Source of the DNA: CAVOKN01 sp963696505
GTDB taxonomy: Bacteria; Pseudomonadota; Gammaproteobacteria; Burkholderiales; Rhodocyclaceae
Direction: 5' to 3'
NCBI GenBank assembly: GCA_963696505.1
Contig: CAVOKN010000019.1
Coordinates: 1-64,000, forward strand
DNA length: 64,000 nt
Below the pieces are notes generated by a model that was given only the letters and a program-made list of their open reading frames with translations, searched no databases and was not told the origin of the DNA. Below are positions 10,436 to 18,587 of this stretch, in pieces. Numbering within the stretch: position 1 is the stretch's first letter; each line of letters opens with the position of its first letter. A program made the position numbers and the translations under genes.

Positions 10436-11368
10436 TCAGAGCAGCTCGCTGATGACTTTGCGCAACGGCTGCGGATCGCTCGCCAGCAGGCGTCTGACCG
10501 CCTGTGAGGAGATGCCCAGGAGCTGGCCCACCTGCTCGATGGCGCAGCCCCGCTCGGTGAGCCGTCGCGCCACGGTGCGCCGTGCGCTCAGCGCACTGAC
10601 CCCGGGCAGCCCCGCCTTGCGGAAGATGCGTCGGTAGATCTCCAGGACCGAGCGGCATTTGTGCTGCAGCCCGCCGCCGCAGACCTCGGCGTGGACCGCC
10701 ATCGGCTCCCCCTCCGCCGTCAGGAACAGCCTGCTGTCCGGGGCCAGTCCGCGGTACGCCCCGCTGCGCCCGGCGCCCTGGCCGCTGCGCAGCCGCTCCA
10801 CGAGGTACTCATCGATGGCGGCGACGAGTTTGGCATTGGCAAAGAACAGCGGCCGCGCTGTCCCATTGATGGCCGCCTGCGCCCGCAGGGTCGATTCGAC
10901 GCGGACGCTGCCGCCCTCCTCCAGGTAATCGCCCACCTCCAGGCGTGCCACCTCCAACGGTTTCGCCCCGGTGGCGAACAGCACATAGAGCATGGCGACA
11001 TCGCGCGCGCGGAAGTGGCTGTGAGCCCGCGTGATCGCCACGACGTGATCGATGTCCGCGTCGCTCAGCGCCACGCTCCGGCGCGCGACGGTCGATGGCT
11101 CCGACGGGCGAAAGTGCGCGATTGCATCAATCAAGGCGTCGCGCGCGCGACGCAGCTCCGGGATCAGGACGCGTGCACCCGGCGCCGCGCCCGGTAGGCC
11201 GGCGCTCGCAGCCAGGTCACGGGCGATGGCCTTGACCCGCTGCTCGACCAGGGTGCGGCTGACGCCCGCCTGGCGGGCAATCTCGACGTAAGGGGTGCCA
11301 TCCAGTACCTGCCTCAACATGCCCAGGGACTGCGCCATCGATTCCGGACTCACGTGCCCTCTCCCCAT
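10436..11368 (-). CDS. Degenerate tyrosine-recombinase-like DNA-binding protein
   Basis: This 310-residue protein has an N-terminal helix-turn-helix-like segment (about residues 25-50, VEIARQAGVSRTLVEQRVKA) followed by a region with the architecture of a phage-integrase catalytic domain. The box I segment reads FATGAKPLEVARLEVGDYL, with Lys where the catalytic Arg is expected. The box II segment reads LSARRTVARRL, lacking the His of HxxR. The final segment LGISSQAVRRLL lacks the tyrosine nucleophile. It is therefore probably a DNA-binding relative without recombinase activity. It lies directly upstream of the DUF1173 gene (three-base gap). An 8-bp inverted repeat covers its start codon and may be an operator or an mRNA hairpin. 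Confidence 0.65.
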   Translation of the reverse strand: MGRGHVSPESMAQSLGMLRQVLDGTPYVEIARQAGVSRTLVEQRVKAIARDLAASAGLPGAAPGARVLIPELRRARDALIDAIAHFRPSEPSTVARRSVALSDADIDHVVAITRAHSHFRARDVAMLYVLFATGAKPLEVARLEVGDYLEEGGSVRVESTLRAQAAINGTARPLFFANAKLVAAIDEYLVERLRSGQGAGRSGAYRGLAPDSRLFLTAEGEPMAVHAEVCGGGLQHKCRSVLEIYRRIFRKAGLPGVSALSARRTVARRLTERGCAIEQVGQLLGISSQAVRRLLASDPQPLRKVISELL

Positions 11369-11385
11369 CGGCTTTCACCGATGGG
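11364..11385. repeat. 8-bp perfect inverted repeat over the recombinase-like start
   Basis: CCCATCGG and CCGATGGG are separated by six bases, and the left arm contains the start codon of the minus-strand gene. It could be an autoregulatory operator or an RNA hairpin occluding initiation. Confidence 0.5.
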
Positions 11386-12463
11386 ATTGCACCGTGTTTG
11401 GCGGCCTGCCGCTACCCGGAATGGGGCCGATTTTGGCGGGCTTTCGACATCGGCACGGCGGGTTCTGACGTAGGCAAAACCTGGCACACGACCCGAGTTC
11501 ACGCGCGTCACCGCGCTCTTCGGGGCGCAGGTCCGATTCAAGATAGTGCGCGCCCGATAGGCAACGGCGACCTCACTGCGCGCTGCTCACCCCAGATCAC
11601 CTGAAGTGAGCGCGCTCGGATGGCCACCGCGTACCAGCCGTCTGTTCGCTGACACGACCCGCCCCTGCATGTCAGCGACCCACGTCGCGAAGAGGAATTC
11701 AATGCATCCGAAAGCTGTCGGTAGATCATCCCGTCGAGAGCCATCCGAAACGGGTCGCAGTTCCGCGCTGTTTCGGATGGCGCAACGGAACAGCCATGCG
11801 AATGTCAATTTATTTTCTCATTGGCTCTTGCGTGGCCTCGGAAGTTGTTCTAGGCTTTCACGCATACGGCTCTGGTCGTATCGCGATGGCCATCGGCCGA
11901 TCGCGTCCGTGCTCAACTGTGATGTGCGCGGCACGGCGTCGCAGTCGATACCTGCACTCAATTCCGCGCCCTCACCGGCGCACGGTCCCAGCGAGGCAAC
12001 TCGCCTGTCGCGGTCTGGCGTTTGGTTTTGCGCCACCTTGTGCTGTCAAAACAGCCAACCGACACCTTCGTGTATCGACGTTGTGTGGCGCGTGCGTGCG
12101 TCGCGCAACCTTTCGAGAGCGTAGCGCTGCCGTCGGGCGCTGCCGAATCAATTCCCGAGCCGTTTGCATTTAGCCCAGCGCGACGCGAAGACCCGTCGCC
12201 CGGCATCAAGAGCTTGGTCTTCGCTCACTCCGTCATGGGAATCCCGCGGGGCGAGTGGCCGCACGAGGATTCCCTCCTGTTTATCGACCGTGAGATCGAC
12301 CCATGGTCCGGTGGTTTGCTGTGTACATGAGGCTTGTCGATCTACAAACCCGCGCCGACGCCTGCCGTGTGGAGCGTGATCTCGCATGGCACTGCGGCAG
12401 CGCTTCATGGGGCCCCGAGCAAGGGGCAAATCTGTGGCGGTACGTAGTCGATCTCCGGTCCAG
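11369..12463. other. Island spacer without a recognisable gene
   Basis: These 1,095 bases lie between the divergent recombinase-like gene and the excisionase-like gene. Several short open frames exist on both strands (for example 11606-12124 plus and 12281-12673 minus), but none shows family motifs or a good ribosome-binding site. The stretch around 11805-11830 is locally AT-rich and could carry promoters. I see no tRNA, IS or CRISPR here. Confidence 0.4.
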
Positions 12464-12886
12464 ATGAGCGTTCTTCCTCGCCTTATCCGCTACCGTGACG
12501 CACCAAGCTATCTCGGCATGGATCGTAATCGCTTCAACGCGGCGGTGCGCCCGTTGCTCGTCGAGATCCCGATCGGCGAACGCGGCATCGCCTTTGACCG
12601 GCTTGACCTGGACGCGTGGGTGGACAACCATAAGAAGACCCACGGGCGCTCCATCGTCGAGAAAGGAGAACATTTATGGAGCGTACGAGAAGCAAAGGCA
12701 TCTTCACCGATGCCGATGGCACCAAGGTCGTTCACAAAGTCTACAAGGGCAGACGCATCAAGTGCCGGCTCGGAAAGATCTCGCAGAACGAAGCCGAAGA
12801 GTGGCTCAACAAGCAGCTCGTCGGGCTCCGACAAGCGGTCTTATTCGGAGAGAGTCCTCGCAGAACTTTCCAGGATGGGGTCCTGA
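12464..12886 (+). CDS. AlpA/excisionase-like DNA-binding protein, overlapping the integrase
   Basis: The first 70 residues (LIRYRDAPSYLGMDRNRFN, then EIPIGERGIAFDRLDLDAW) form a short helix-turn-helix protein of the excisionase/AlpA type that often precedes tyrosine integrases in betaproteobacterial islands. The last 70 residues are Ser/Arg-rich and overlap the integrase gene by 211 bases in another frame. Overlap of this kind is familiar in the family. The ATG at 12464 is chosen because homology begins there; an in-frame ATG at 12386 would add 26 unlike residues. The likely role is controlling excision or integrase expression. Confidence 0.6.
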   Translation: MSVLPRLIRYRDAPSYLGMDRNRFNAAVRPLLVEIPIGERGIAFDRLDLDAWVDNHKKTHGRSIVEKGEHLWSVREAKASSPMPMAPRSFTKSTRADASSAGSERSRRTKPKSGSTSSSSGSDKRSYSERVLAELSRMGS

Positions 12887-13908
12887 AGCACTTTGCGGAG
12901 GAAGCGAATCGCCTCACCAAGAAGTACGGCGGGACGCCGGATGAGCCGTCACCGAAGGCCCAGGAGCAACTCGACACGCTTGCCTGGCACATGAAGATGC
13001 TCGTGCCGGTGATCGGACCGATGCCGCTCGACGAAGTGTCCGACGATACCCTGAAGCCGTTCGTGGAAAAGCGGGAGCGCGATGGCGTCTCGCCGACGAC
13101 CATCAAGCGATCGCTGGAAGTGGTTCGCGTCATCCTCAACAAGGCGGCGCGCAAGTGGCGCGAGAACCGGCGTCCTTGGCTTACGGTGCAGCCCCCGGCG
13201 ATCACCATGCCAAGGAACCCGAACCCGCGCACAGCCGCCCCCATATCGCGCGAGGAGGAACGCAGCATCTTCGGCCGTCTGCCGCTGCATCTCGCCCGGA
13301 TGTGCCTGTTCAAGGTCAATACGGGCCTGCGCGAGCAGGAGGTATGCGGCCTGCGCTGGGAGTGGGAGCACGTGATGGGCGACCAGCCGTCGGTGTTTGT
13401 CATCCCGCCGGGGTCGCACAAAGGCGGCAGCTTCCATCGGATCGTTGTGTTGAACAGCGTTGCGCGCTCGGTGATCGAGGCGGTGCGTGGCATGGACGAG
13501 GATTTCGTGTTCGTGTCACCCAGGACCAAGAAACCGCTGGGGTGTCTGAACAACAACCCCTGGCAGAAGGCGCGCAGGCTGGCCGGCCTGCCGTTCATCA
13601 GGATCCACGATCTGAAGCACACGTACGGCGAGCGCCTCGAAGCCGCAGGAGTGGATTTCGAGGTCAAGCAGGTGTTGTTGGGGCACAAGAACGGCAGCGT
13701 CACCAGCCATTACTCCGGCCCTCGGATTGCAGCGCTCCTCGCGGCAGCCGAGAAGGTGGTCACGGTGGCCGACTCGCTGTCGATCATGCGGGTGGTGGGG
13801 GGTGAAGCGAAGCCAGTGAAGACTGCCGAAAACGGCTTGCCTGAGCGGGCGGAATCTCACCCAGAATTCACCCAGGCCAAAAGAAAAGGGCCCCGAATGG
13901 AGCCCTAA
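12676..13908 (+). CDS. int: Site-specific tyrosine integrase
   Basis: This 410-residue phage-type integrase starts at an ATG with a good GGAG eight bases upstream. It has an N-terminal arm, a SAM-like DNA-binding region (about residues 70-165) and a catalytic domain. Box I is FKVNTGLREQEVCGLRWEW with the catalytic Arg. Box II is IHDLKHTYGERLEAAGV, where Lys replaces the usual Arg of HxLR, a variant I associate with this integrase group. LLGHKNGSVTSHYS supplies the terminal His and the nucleophilic Tyr. The gene ends 13 bases from the 3' end of tRNA-Arg, pointing toward it, the standard arrangement for an element integrated in the tRNA 3' end. Confidence 0.9.
   Translation: MERTRSKGIFTDADGTKVVHKVYKGRRIKCRLGKISQNEAEEWLNKQLVGLRQAVLFGESPRRTFQDGVLKHFAEEANRLTKKYGGTPDEPSPKAQEQLDTLAWHMKMLVPVIGPMPLDEVSDDTLKPFVEKRERDGVSPTTIKRSLEVVRVILNKAARKWRENRRPWLTVQPPAITMPRNPNPRTAAPISREEERSIFGRLPLHLARMCLFKVNTGLREQEVCGLRWEWEHVMGDQPSVFVIPPGSHKGGSFHRIVVLNSVARSVIEAVRGMDEDFVFVSPRTKKPLGCLNNNPWQKARRLAGLPFIRIHDLKHTYGERLEAAGVDFEVKQVLLGHKNGSVTSHYSGPRIAALLAAAEKVVTVADSLSIMRVVGGEAKPVKTAENGLPERAESHPEFTQAKRKGPRMEP
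13888..13905 (+). terminator. Possible hairpin at the integrase 3' end
   Basis: GGGCCCC and GGAGCCC can pair with one mismatch around a GAAT loop. The hairpin ends within the integrase stop region. There is no clear T-tract, so termination is uncertain. Confidence 0.3.
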
Positions 13909-13921
13909 GTCATTGATTTAC

Positions 13922-13998
13922 TGGCGCGCCCGGCAGGATTCGAACCCACGACCCCCTGGTTCGTAGCCAGGTACTCTATCCAACTGAGCTACGGGCGC
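13922..13998 (-). tRNA. tRNA-Arg (anticodon ACG)
   Basis: A 77-base cloverleaf. The acceptor stem GCGCCCG pairs with CGGGCGC, the discriminator is G, and CCA is encoded. The D-loop contains AGCTCAGTTGGATAGAG, the anticodon stem CCTGG/CCAGG encloses CTACGAA with anticodon ACG, and the T-arm contains GGTTCGAATCC. It is the probable attachment site of the neighbouring island. Confidence 0.97.
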
Positions 13999-14039
13999 GT
14001 AACGGACGCGAATTCTAGCAGACTGATGGGCAGAACGGG

Positions 14040-14723
14040 CTACTTCGCTGTCGGGGGCTTTGGGTCGGGGCTCACGGTCGTCAGCCCGAGGTTCTTCCAG
14101 GACTGCATGCCTCCCCGATACCATTTCAACTTGTGCGCGGGATAGCCCAGTCCCAGCAGTTGCTTGATGTTGGTGGGGGACTGGCCGCACCAAAGGCCGT
14201 TGCAGTAGAGCACCAGGGTCTTGGCGGTGCTGAAGTTCCACAGGTTGCCGCTGCGCACGGCAGCGAAGCGCATTTCCAGCATGTCGGCGATTGCCGCCGG
14301 ATCGGCGTGGGAAGGATGGAGCGCGGTCCAGGGGATGTGCTCGGCGCCGGGGATCATGCCGGAGCGGTCGAGCCATTCCCTCTCCCGCGAGTCGATTACC
14401 AGGATCGAATCGTCGCCGGCAGAAAGTTTCTTCAGTTGATCGATCACTTCAAGCTCGCCGATGGTGTCCACGCCGGGTGCCAGCTTCATCGGCTGGATGC
14501 AGAACGGCGGGCAGGGGCGGGAGGTGAGCGAGAAGTCTGGATCGACGCTGTTCAGGCTGTCCTGCTCCCGCTGGATCCGCACCGGCTTTCCGCGGTGCTT
14601 GACGTCGACATACGGAATCTCGGCGGTGATGCCTACCTGCTTGCCGCCTTCAGCCGGGTGGGCTGCACCCGGCAAGACAAGGCTGGCGGCGGCGGCAAGG
14701 ACTGCAATCCGGTTCTTGACCAT
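14040..14723 (-). CDS. Exported rhodanese-domain protein
   Basis: About 227 residues from ATG 14723, chosen because it gives a clean signal peptide (Lys-Asn-Arg followed by a hydrophobic Ala/Leu stretch ending PGAAHPAE). The C-terminal half is a rhodanese fold. It has VIDSRERE at the first strand, the loop LVLYCNGLWCGQS with the candidate catalytic Cys, and YRGGMQSWKNLGL at the end. Rhodaneses transfer sulfane sulfur or bind redox-active sulfur. The gene lies downstream of the isc cluster on the same strand, its start overlapping the iscX end region, and may be cotranscribed. A periplasmic location makes direct supply of sulfur to IscS unlikely; the substrate is unknown. Confidence 0.8.
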   Translation of the reverse strand: MVKNRIAVLAAAASLVLPGAAHPAEGGKQVGITAEIPYVDVKHRGKPVRIQREQDSLNSVDPDFSLTSRPCPPFCIQPMKLAPGVDTIGELEVIDQLKKLSAGDDSILVIDSREREWLDRSGMIPGAEHIPWTALHPSHADPAAIADMLEMRFAAVRSGNLWNFSTAKTLVLYCNGLWCGQSPTNIKQLLGLGYPAHKLKWYRGGMQSWKNLGLTTVSPDPKPPTAK

Positions 14724-14740
14724 GGGTCGGCGCCTTTCGA

Positions 14741-14935
14741 TCACTCGAACTCTTCGATCCAGGCCATCTGGATCGCTTCGAGGATCTTCTCGCCGCAGCG
14801 GCTTCGGTCATCGGTGAAGCCTTCGAGGCCGAGAACCCAGCTCATCAGGTCGACGAAGTTGATGCGTTTGGGATCGATTTCCGGGTACTTTTCGGCCAGT
14901 GCGATGGCAATGTCGAGGGTGTCGGTCCACTTCAT
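14741..14935 (-). CDS. iscX: Fe-S assembly protein IscX
   Basis: A 64-residue acidic protein with the IscX hallmarks: MKWTDTLDIAIALAEKYPEI at the start, the DP-KRI-FVDL segment and the ending WIEEFE. IscX binds IscS and iron and modulates the rate of cluster assembly. It is the distal small gene of the isc cluster, one base after the fdx stop, which suggests translational coupling. Confidence 0.95.
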   Translation of the reverse strand: MKWTDTLDIAIALAEKYPEIDPKRINFVDLMSWVLGLEGFTDDRSRCGEKILEAIQMAWIEEFE

Positions 14936-14936
14936 G

Positions 14937-15278
14937 CTAGTGCTTCCCTTCGCTGACCATGTTGATGGTGTATTTCGGGATCTCGATCACCAAGGGCGTA
15001 TCGCGGACGATGACCTGGCAGGACAGACGCGAGGTGGGCTCCAGGCCCCAGGCCTTGTCCAGCAGGTCCTCCTCCTTTTCATCCGCCGCTTCGAGGGCCG
15101 GAAAGCCCTCGCGCACCACGACGTGGCAGGTGGTGCAGGCGCAGGATTTCTCGCAGGCGTGCTCGATGTCGATGCCATTTTCGAGCAGGTTGTCGCACAG
15201 CGACGTGCCGGGGAAGGCTTCGATCACCGCGCCGTCGGGGCAGAGTTCTTCGTGCGGCAGCACGATGACTTGGGTCAT
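14937..15278 (-). CDS. fdx: [2Fe-2S] ferredoxin of the ISC system
   Basis: About 113 residues from ATG 15278 (MTQVIVLPHEELCPDG). The cluster ligands are in CEKSCACTTC (C-x5-C-x2-C spacing) plus the later Cys in SRLSCQV, which is the adrenodoxin-like ISC ferredoxin pattern. It donates electrons during cluster assembly on IscU. Upstream in-frame starts would add residues outside the family, so the shorter start is preferred. It lies 48 bases after hscA. Confidence 0.95.
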   Translation of the reverse strand: MTQVIVLPHEELCPDGAVIEAFPGTSLCDNLLENGIDIEHACEKSCACTTCHVVVREGFPALEAADEKEEDLLDKAWGLEPTSRLSCQVIVRDTPLVIEIPKYTINMVSEGKH

Positions 15279-15326
15279 GATCAGTCGGTCCATGGTTCGG
15301 TTGCTCAGACGCCGCTCAGACGCCAC

Positions 15327-17195
15327 TCAGACGCCTATTTCGTCGACGCGCTGTCCCGCCAACGCCTTGCGGATGCTGCGGTTCATGCGCTGGGCGGCGA
15401 AGGCCGCGGTGGTGGAATTGAGTTCCTCGATGCCGCGCTTGATGGCGCGCTGGTCGCGCCCTTCGATCTGCGCCCGCAGGCTCGCCACCACGCGCTCGAT
15501 GGCGCTGCGCTCCGTTGCTTCAAGCAGATCACCGTCCTGTTCCAGGGCATGCTCTGTGGCCTCGATCACGCGCCGTGCCTCGACCTGCTGCTCGCGCAGC
15601 GACCGGGCGTCCATGTCGTCGTGGGCGTGGTCCATCGATTCGCGCAGCATGCCGGCGATCTCGTCGTCGGTGAGACCGTAGGATGGCTTGACCATCACCG
15701 AGGCCTCGACGCCGGAGGACATCTCCCGTGCCGACACAGAAAGAAGGCCATCGGCATCGACCTGGAAAGTGACGCGGATGCGGGCCGCGCCCGCCACCAT
15801 GGGTGGAATACCGCGCAGTTCGAAGCGCGCCAGCGACCGGCAATCGCTTACCAGTTCGCGCTCGCCCTGCACCACATGGAACGCCATCGCCGTCTGTCCG
15901 TCCTTGAAAGTGGTGAAGTCCTGGGCCTTGGCGATGGGGATGGTCGAGTTGCGGGTGATGATCTTCTCGGTCAGCCCTCCCATCGTTTCCAGGCCCAGCG
16001 ACAGGGGGATGACGTCCAGCAGCAGCCATTCGTCCTGCGCCTGGCGGTTGCCGGCGAGCACGTTGGCCTGGATGGCGGCGCCCAGCGCCACCACCTTGTC
16101 CGGATCGAGATTGTTCAGCGGCTGCTGCCTGAAGAACTCGCCCACCGCCTGCTGCACCTGGGGCATGCGGGTGGCGCCGCCCACCATCACCACGCCCTTG
16201 ATGTCGTCGACGCCGAGTCCTGCGTCGCGCAGCGCCTTGCGCGTCGGTCCCAGGGTCTTGGACACGAGATGGCGCGTAATGTCGGTGAGTTGATCCCGGC
16301 TCAGCACGAGATTCACGTTCTCGCCGGTAGTCAGCCTCGAGATGACATCGGTCTCGTCGTCCAGCGTCAGGTGCTCCTTCGCCTCCCGCGCCTTCATCAG
16401 CAGGCGGCGCGAGTCCTCGGCGCGGGGCGGGTTGATGTCGGCATGGTCGAGAATCCAGCAATAGACCCGCTGGTCGAAGTCGTCGCCGCCCAGTGCCGCG
16501 TCGCCATTGGTCGCCAGCACCTCGAACACGCCGCGCGACAGCCGCAGGATCGAGATGTCGAAGGTGCCGCCGCCCAGGTCATAGACCGCATAGACGCCCT
16601 CCGACGCGTTGTCCAGGCCGTAGGCGATGGCGGCGGCGGTGGGCTCGTTGAGCAGGCGCAGCACGTTCAGGCCGGCGAGGCGCGCGGCGTCCTTGGTCGC
16701 CTGGCGCTGGGCGTCGTCGAAATAGGCGGGCACCGTGATCACCACCCCGGTCAGCTCGCCGCCGAGACTGGCCTCGGCCCGCAGCCGCAGCGTGCGCAGG
16801 ATATCCGCTGACACCTCGACCGGGCTCTTGACCCCGGCCACGGTACGCAGCCGGACCATGCCTTCGGCATCGAGAAAGTCGTAGGGCATCATCTCGACGT
16901 GGGCCACGTCCTTGAGGCCGCGGCCCATGTAGCGCTTGACCGAGACGATGGTGTTGCGCGGGTCGCGCGCCTGCATGGCGTGGGCAGCGTAGCCGACGTC
17001 CACCTTGCCGTCGGCATGGTAGCGCACCACGGAAGGCAGCAGCGCCCGCCCCTGCTCGTCGCTGAGGATCACTGGTACGCCGTTGCGCACCGTGCCGACG
17101 AGAGAATTGGTGGTGCCGAGGTCCATGCCCACCGCCAGGCGGTGCTGGTGCGGGGCGGCGGACTGGCCGGGCTCGGCGATCTGCAGCAGGGCCAT
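15327..17195 (-). CDS. hscA: Fe-S cluster assembly chaperone HscA (Hsp70 type)
   Basis: 622 residues, the normal HscA length. The N-terminal ATPase domain begins at VGMDLGTTNSLVGTV and contains VYDLGGGTFDISIL and VVMVGGATRMP. The substrate-binding half includes LLLDVIPLSLGLETMGG and the C-terminal lid. HscA, stimulated by HscB, releases the cluster from IscU. The start ATG overlaps the hscB stop as ATGA, so the two are translationally coupled; longer in-frame starts upstream would read into hscB and are rejected. Confidence 0.97.
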   Translation of the reverse strand: MALLQIAEPGQSAAPHQHRLAVGMDLGTTNSLVGTVRNGVPVILSDEQGRALLPSVVRYHADGKVDVGYAAHAMQARDPRNTIVSVKRYMGRGLKDVAHVEMMPYDFLDAEGMVRLRTVAGVKSPVEVSADILRTLRLRAEASLGGELTGVVITVPAYFDDAQRQATKDAARLAGLNVLRLLNEPTAAAIAYGLDNASEGVYAVYDLGGGTFDISILRLSRGVFEVLATNGDAALGGDDFDQRVYCWILDHADINPPRAEDSRRLLMKAREAKEHLTLDDETDVISRLTTGENVNLVLSRDQLTDITRHLVSKTLGPTRKALRDAGLGVDDIKGVVMVGGATRMPQVQQAVGEFFRQQPLNNLDPDKVVALGAAIQANVLAGNRQAQDEWLLLDVIPLSLGLETMGGLTEKIITRNSTIPIAKAQDFTTFKDGQTAMAFHVVQGERELVSDCRSLARFELRGIPPMVAGAARIRVTFQVDADGLLSVSAREMSSGVEASVMVKPSYGLTDDEIAGMLRESMDHAHDDMDARSLREQQVEARRVIEATEHALEQDGDLLEATERSAIERVVASLRAQIEGRDQRAIKRGIEELNSTTAAFAAQRMNRSIRKALAGQRVDEIGV

Positions 17196-17728
17196 CAGGT
17201 CTCCAGGGATTCCAGGGCTTCGTCGATGTCGTCCTTGAGCTTGAGGACGAACATCAGGCGCCGCACGGCGTCCGCGGCGGCGGTGTAGTTTTCCTTGCGA
17301 TCGATATCCTTCTCGATCTCTGCGAACAGCGCGTCTGACTCGGAGCGCAGCCTGTGGTGCAGTTGCTCCAGCGCCGGCTGATCCTCCGCGGCGCGAGCCT
17401 CCGCGGCGGCCTCGCGCCACTCCATCTGGTCCATCAGGAACTGGGCCGGCATCGCCGTGTTGCTCTCGTGCTGAGTGTCTACGCCGTACAACCCCAGCAG
17501 GTAGCGTGCTCGGCTCAGCGGGTGCTTGAGCGTACGGTAGGCCTCGTTCACATGGGTCGCCCACTGCATCGACAGGCGCCGCTCCGTCTCCGGCAGATGC
17601 GCAAAACGGTCCGGATGCACGCGGCTCTGGATCTCGCGGTAGGCGCGATCGAGTTGAGCGGTGTCGATCCCGAAGGAGGGATCGATGCCGAACAACTCAA
17701 AGAAGTTCTGGCTGAGATCGACGCTCAT
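17195..17728 (-). CDS. hscB: Fe-S assembly co-chaperone HscB (J-domain)
   Basis: 177 residues from ATG 17728 (MSVDLSQNFFELFGI). The N-terminal J-domain carries the HPD motif in RVHPDRFAHL, and the C-terminal three-helix domain that contacts IscU ends in DDIDEALESLET. It delivers IscU to HscA and stimulates its ATPase. A copy of the ACTGACTTTC motif lies just upstream of its start, in the iscA-hscB gap. Confidence 0.96.
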   Translation of the reverse strand: MSVDLSQNFFELFGIDPSFGIDTAQLDRAYREIQSRVHPDRFAHLPETERRLSMQWATHVNEAYRTLKHPLSRARYLLGLYGVDTQHESNTAMPAQFLMDQMEWREAAAEARAAEDQPALEQLHHRLRSESDALFAEIEKDIDRKENYTAAADAVRRLMFVLKLKDDIDEALESLET

Positions 17729-17744
17729 GAGGCGGTCGGCAGGG

Positions 17745-17754
17745 ACTGACTTTC
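17745..17754 (+). repeat. ACTGACTTTC motif copy
   Basis: An exact copy in the 43-base gap between iscA and hscB, preceded by CAGGG and followed by CGCGG. It is one of seven exact copies in the window (see the finding). Confidence 0.7.
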
Positions 17755-17771
17755 CGCGGGGACGACCAAAC

Positions 17772-18095
17772 CTAGACGTTGAAGCTCTCGCCGCAGCCGC
17801 ACTGGTCCTTGACGTTCGGGTTGTTGAACTTGAAGCCCTCGTTGAGGCCTTCGCGGGCAAAGTCGAGTTCTGTGCCGTCCAGATAGGGCAGACTCTTCGG
17901 GTCCACCAGCACCTTGACGCCGCGGCTCTCGAAAACCAGATCCTCGGGGTTCACGTCGTCGGCGAACTCCAGCTTGTAGGCCATGCCCGAGCAGCCGGAG
18001 GTGCGCACGCCCAGCCGCAGCCCCACGCCCTTGCCGCGCTTGGCGAGAAAGCTGGAGACGTGATTGGCGGCCTTTTCAGTGAGTGTGATGCTCAT
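17772..18095 (-). CDS. iscA: Fe-S cluster assembly protein IscA
   Basis: 107 residues with the A-type carrier signature: one Cys in RTSGCSGMAY and the pair in DQCGCGESF near the C-terminus. IscA binds iron or a [4Fe-4S] cluster and passes it to apo-targets. It lies 14 bases after iscU and 43 bases before hscB, in the usual order. Confidence 0.97.
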   Translation of the reverse strand: MSITLTEKAANHVSSFLAKRGKGVGLRLGVRTSGCSGMAYKLEFADDVNPEDLVFESRGVKVLVDPKSLPYLDGTELDFAREGLNEGFKFNNPNVKDQCGCGESFNV

Positions 18096-18109
18096 CGAAT
18101 TGTTCTCCC

Positions 18110-18532
18110 TCAGGCGTCTGCGGCTTCCGTCGCGGCTGAGGCCGGGGCCGCTTCGCCATGCTTCTGCTTGTAGTCGGCGACGGCAGCCTTGATGGCGTCC
18201 TCGGCCAGGATCGAACAATGGATCTTCACCGGCGGCAGCGCCAGTTCCTCTGCAATCTGGGTGTTCTTGATTCCAAGCGCCTGGTCCACGGTCTTGCCCT
18301 TGACCCACTCGGTGACCAGCGACGACGAGGCGATGGCCGAGCCGCAGCCGTAGGTCTTGAACTTGGCATCTTCGATGACGCCGTCCTTGCCGACCTTGAT
18401 CTGCAGCTTCATCACGTCGCCGCAGGCCGGCGCGCCCACCATGCCGGTGCCCACGCCCTCGTCGTCCTTGGAGAAGGAACCGACGTTGCGCGGGTTCTCG
18501 TAGTGATCTATGACCTTGTTGCTGTATGACAT
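18110..18532 (-). CDS. iscU: Fe-S cluster scaffold protein IscU
   Basis: 140 residues. The three scaffold cysteines are in GAPACGDVM, KTYGCGSAIASSS and VKIHCSILAED, and the HscA-recognised LPPVK precedes the last one. The core matches ordinary IscU of about 128 residues. An Ala/Glu-rich C-terminal tail of about 12 residues (ending ATEAADA) is extra. Confidence 0.97.
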   Translation of the reverse strand: MSYSNKVIDHYENPRNVGSFSKDDEGVGTGMVGAPACGDVMKLQIKVGKDGVIEDAKFKTYGCGSAIASSSLVTEWVKGKTVDQALGIKNTQIAEELALPPVKIHCSILAEDAIKAAVADYKQKHGEAAPASAATEAADA

Positions 18533-18557
18533 TGCTCGCTCCTTTCAACCGCTATCC

Positions 18558-18567
18558 GAAAGTCAGT
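18558..18567 (-). repeat. ACTGACTTTC motif copy
   Basis: An exact copy on the minus strand in the iscS-iscU gap, extended 5' by G as in three other copies. Confidence 0.7.
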
Positions 18568-18587
18568 CGCTGCAGGGCGGCGCCGGC

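Noticed and set aside
14133..16811. Plus-strand open frame of 892 codons across fdx and hscA
   Set aside because: Antisense shadow of high-GC genes; the minus strand encodes clear Fdx and HscA proteins.
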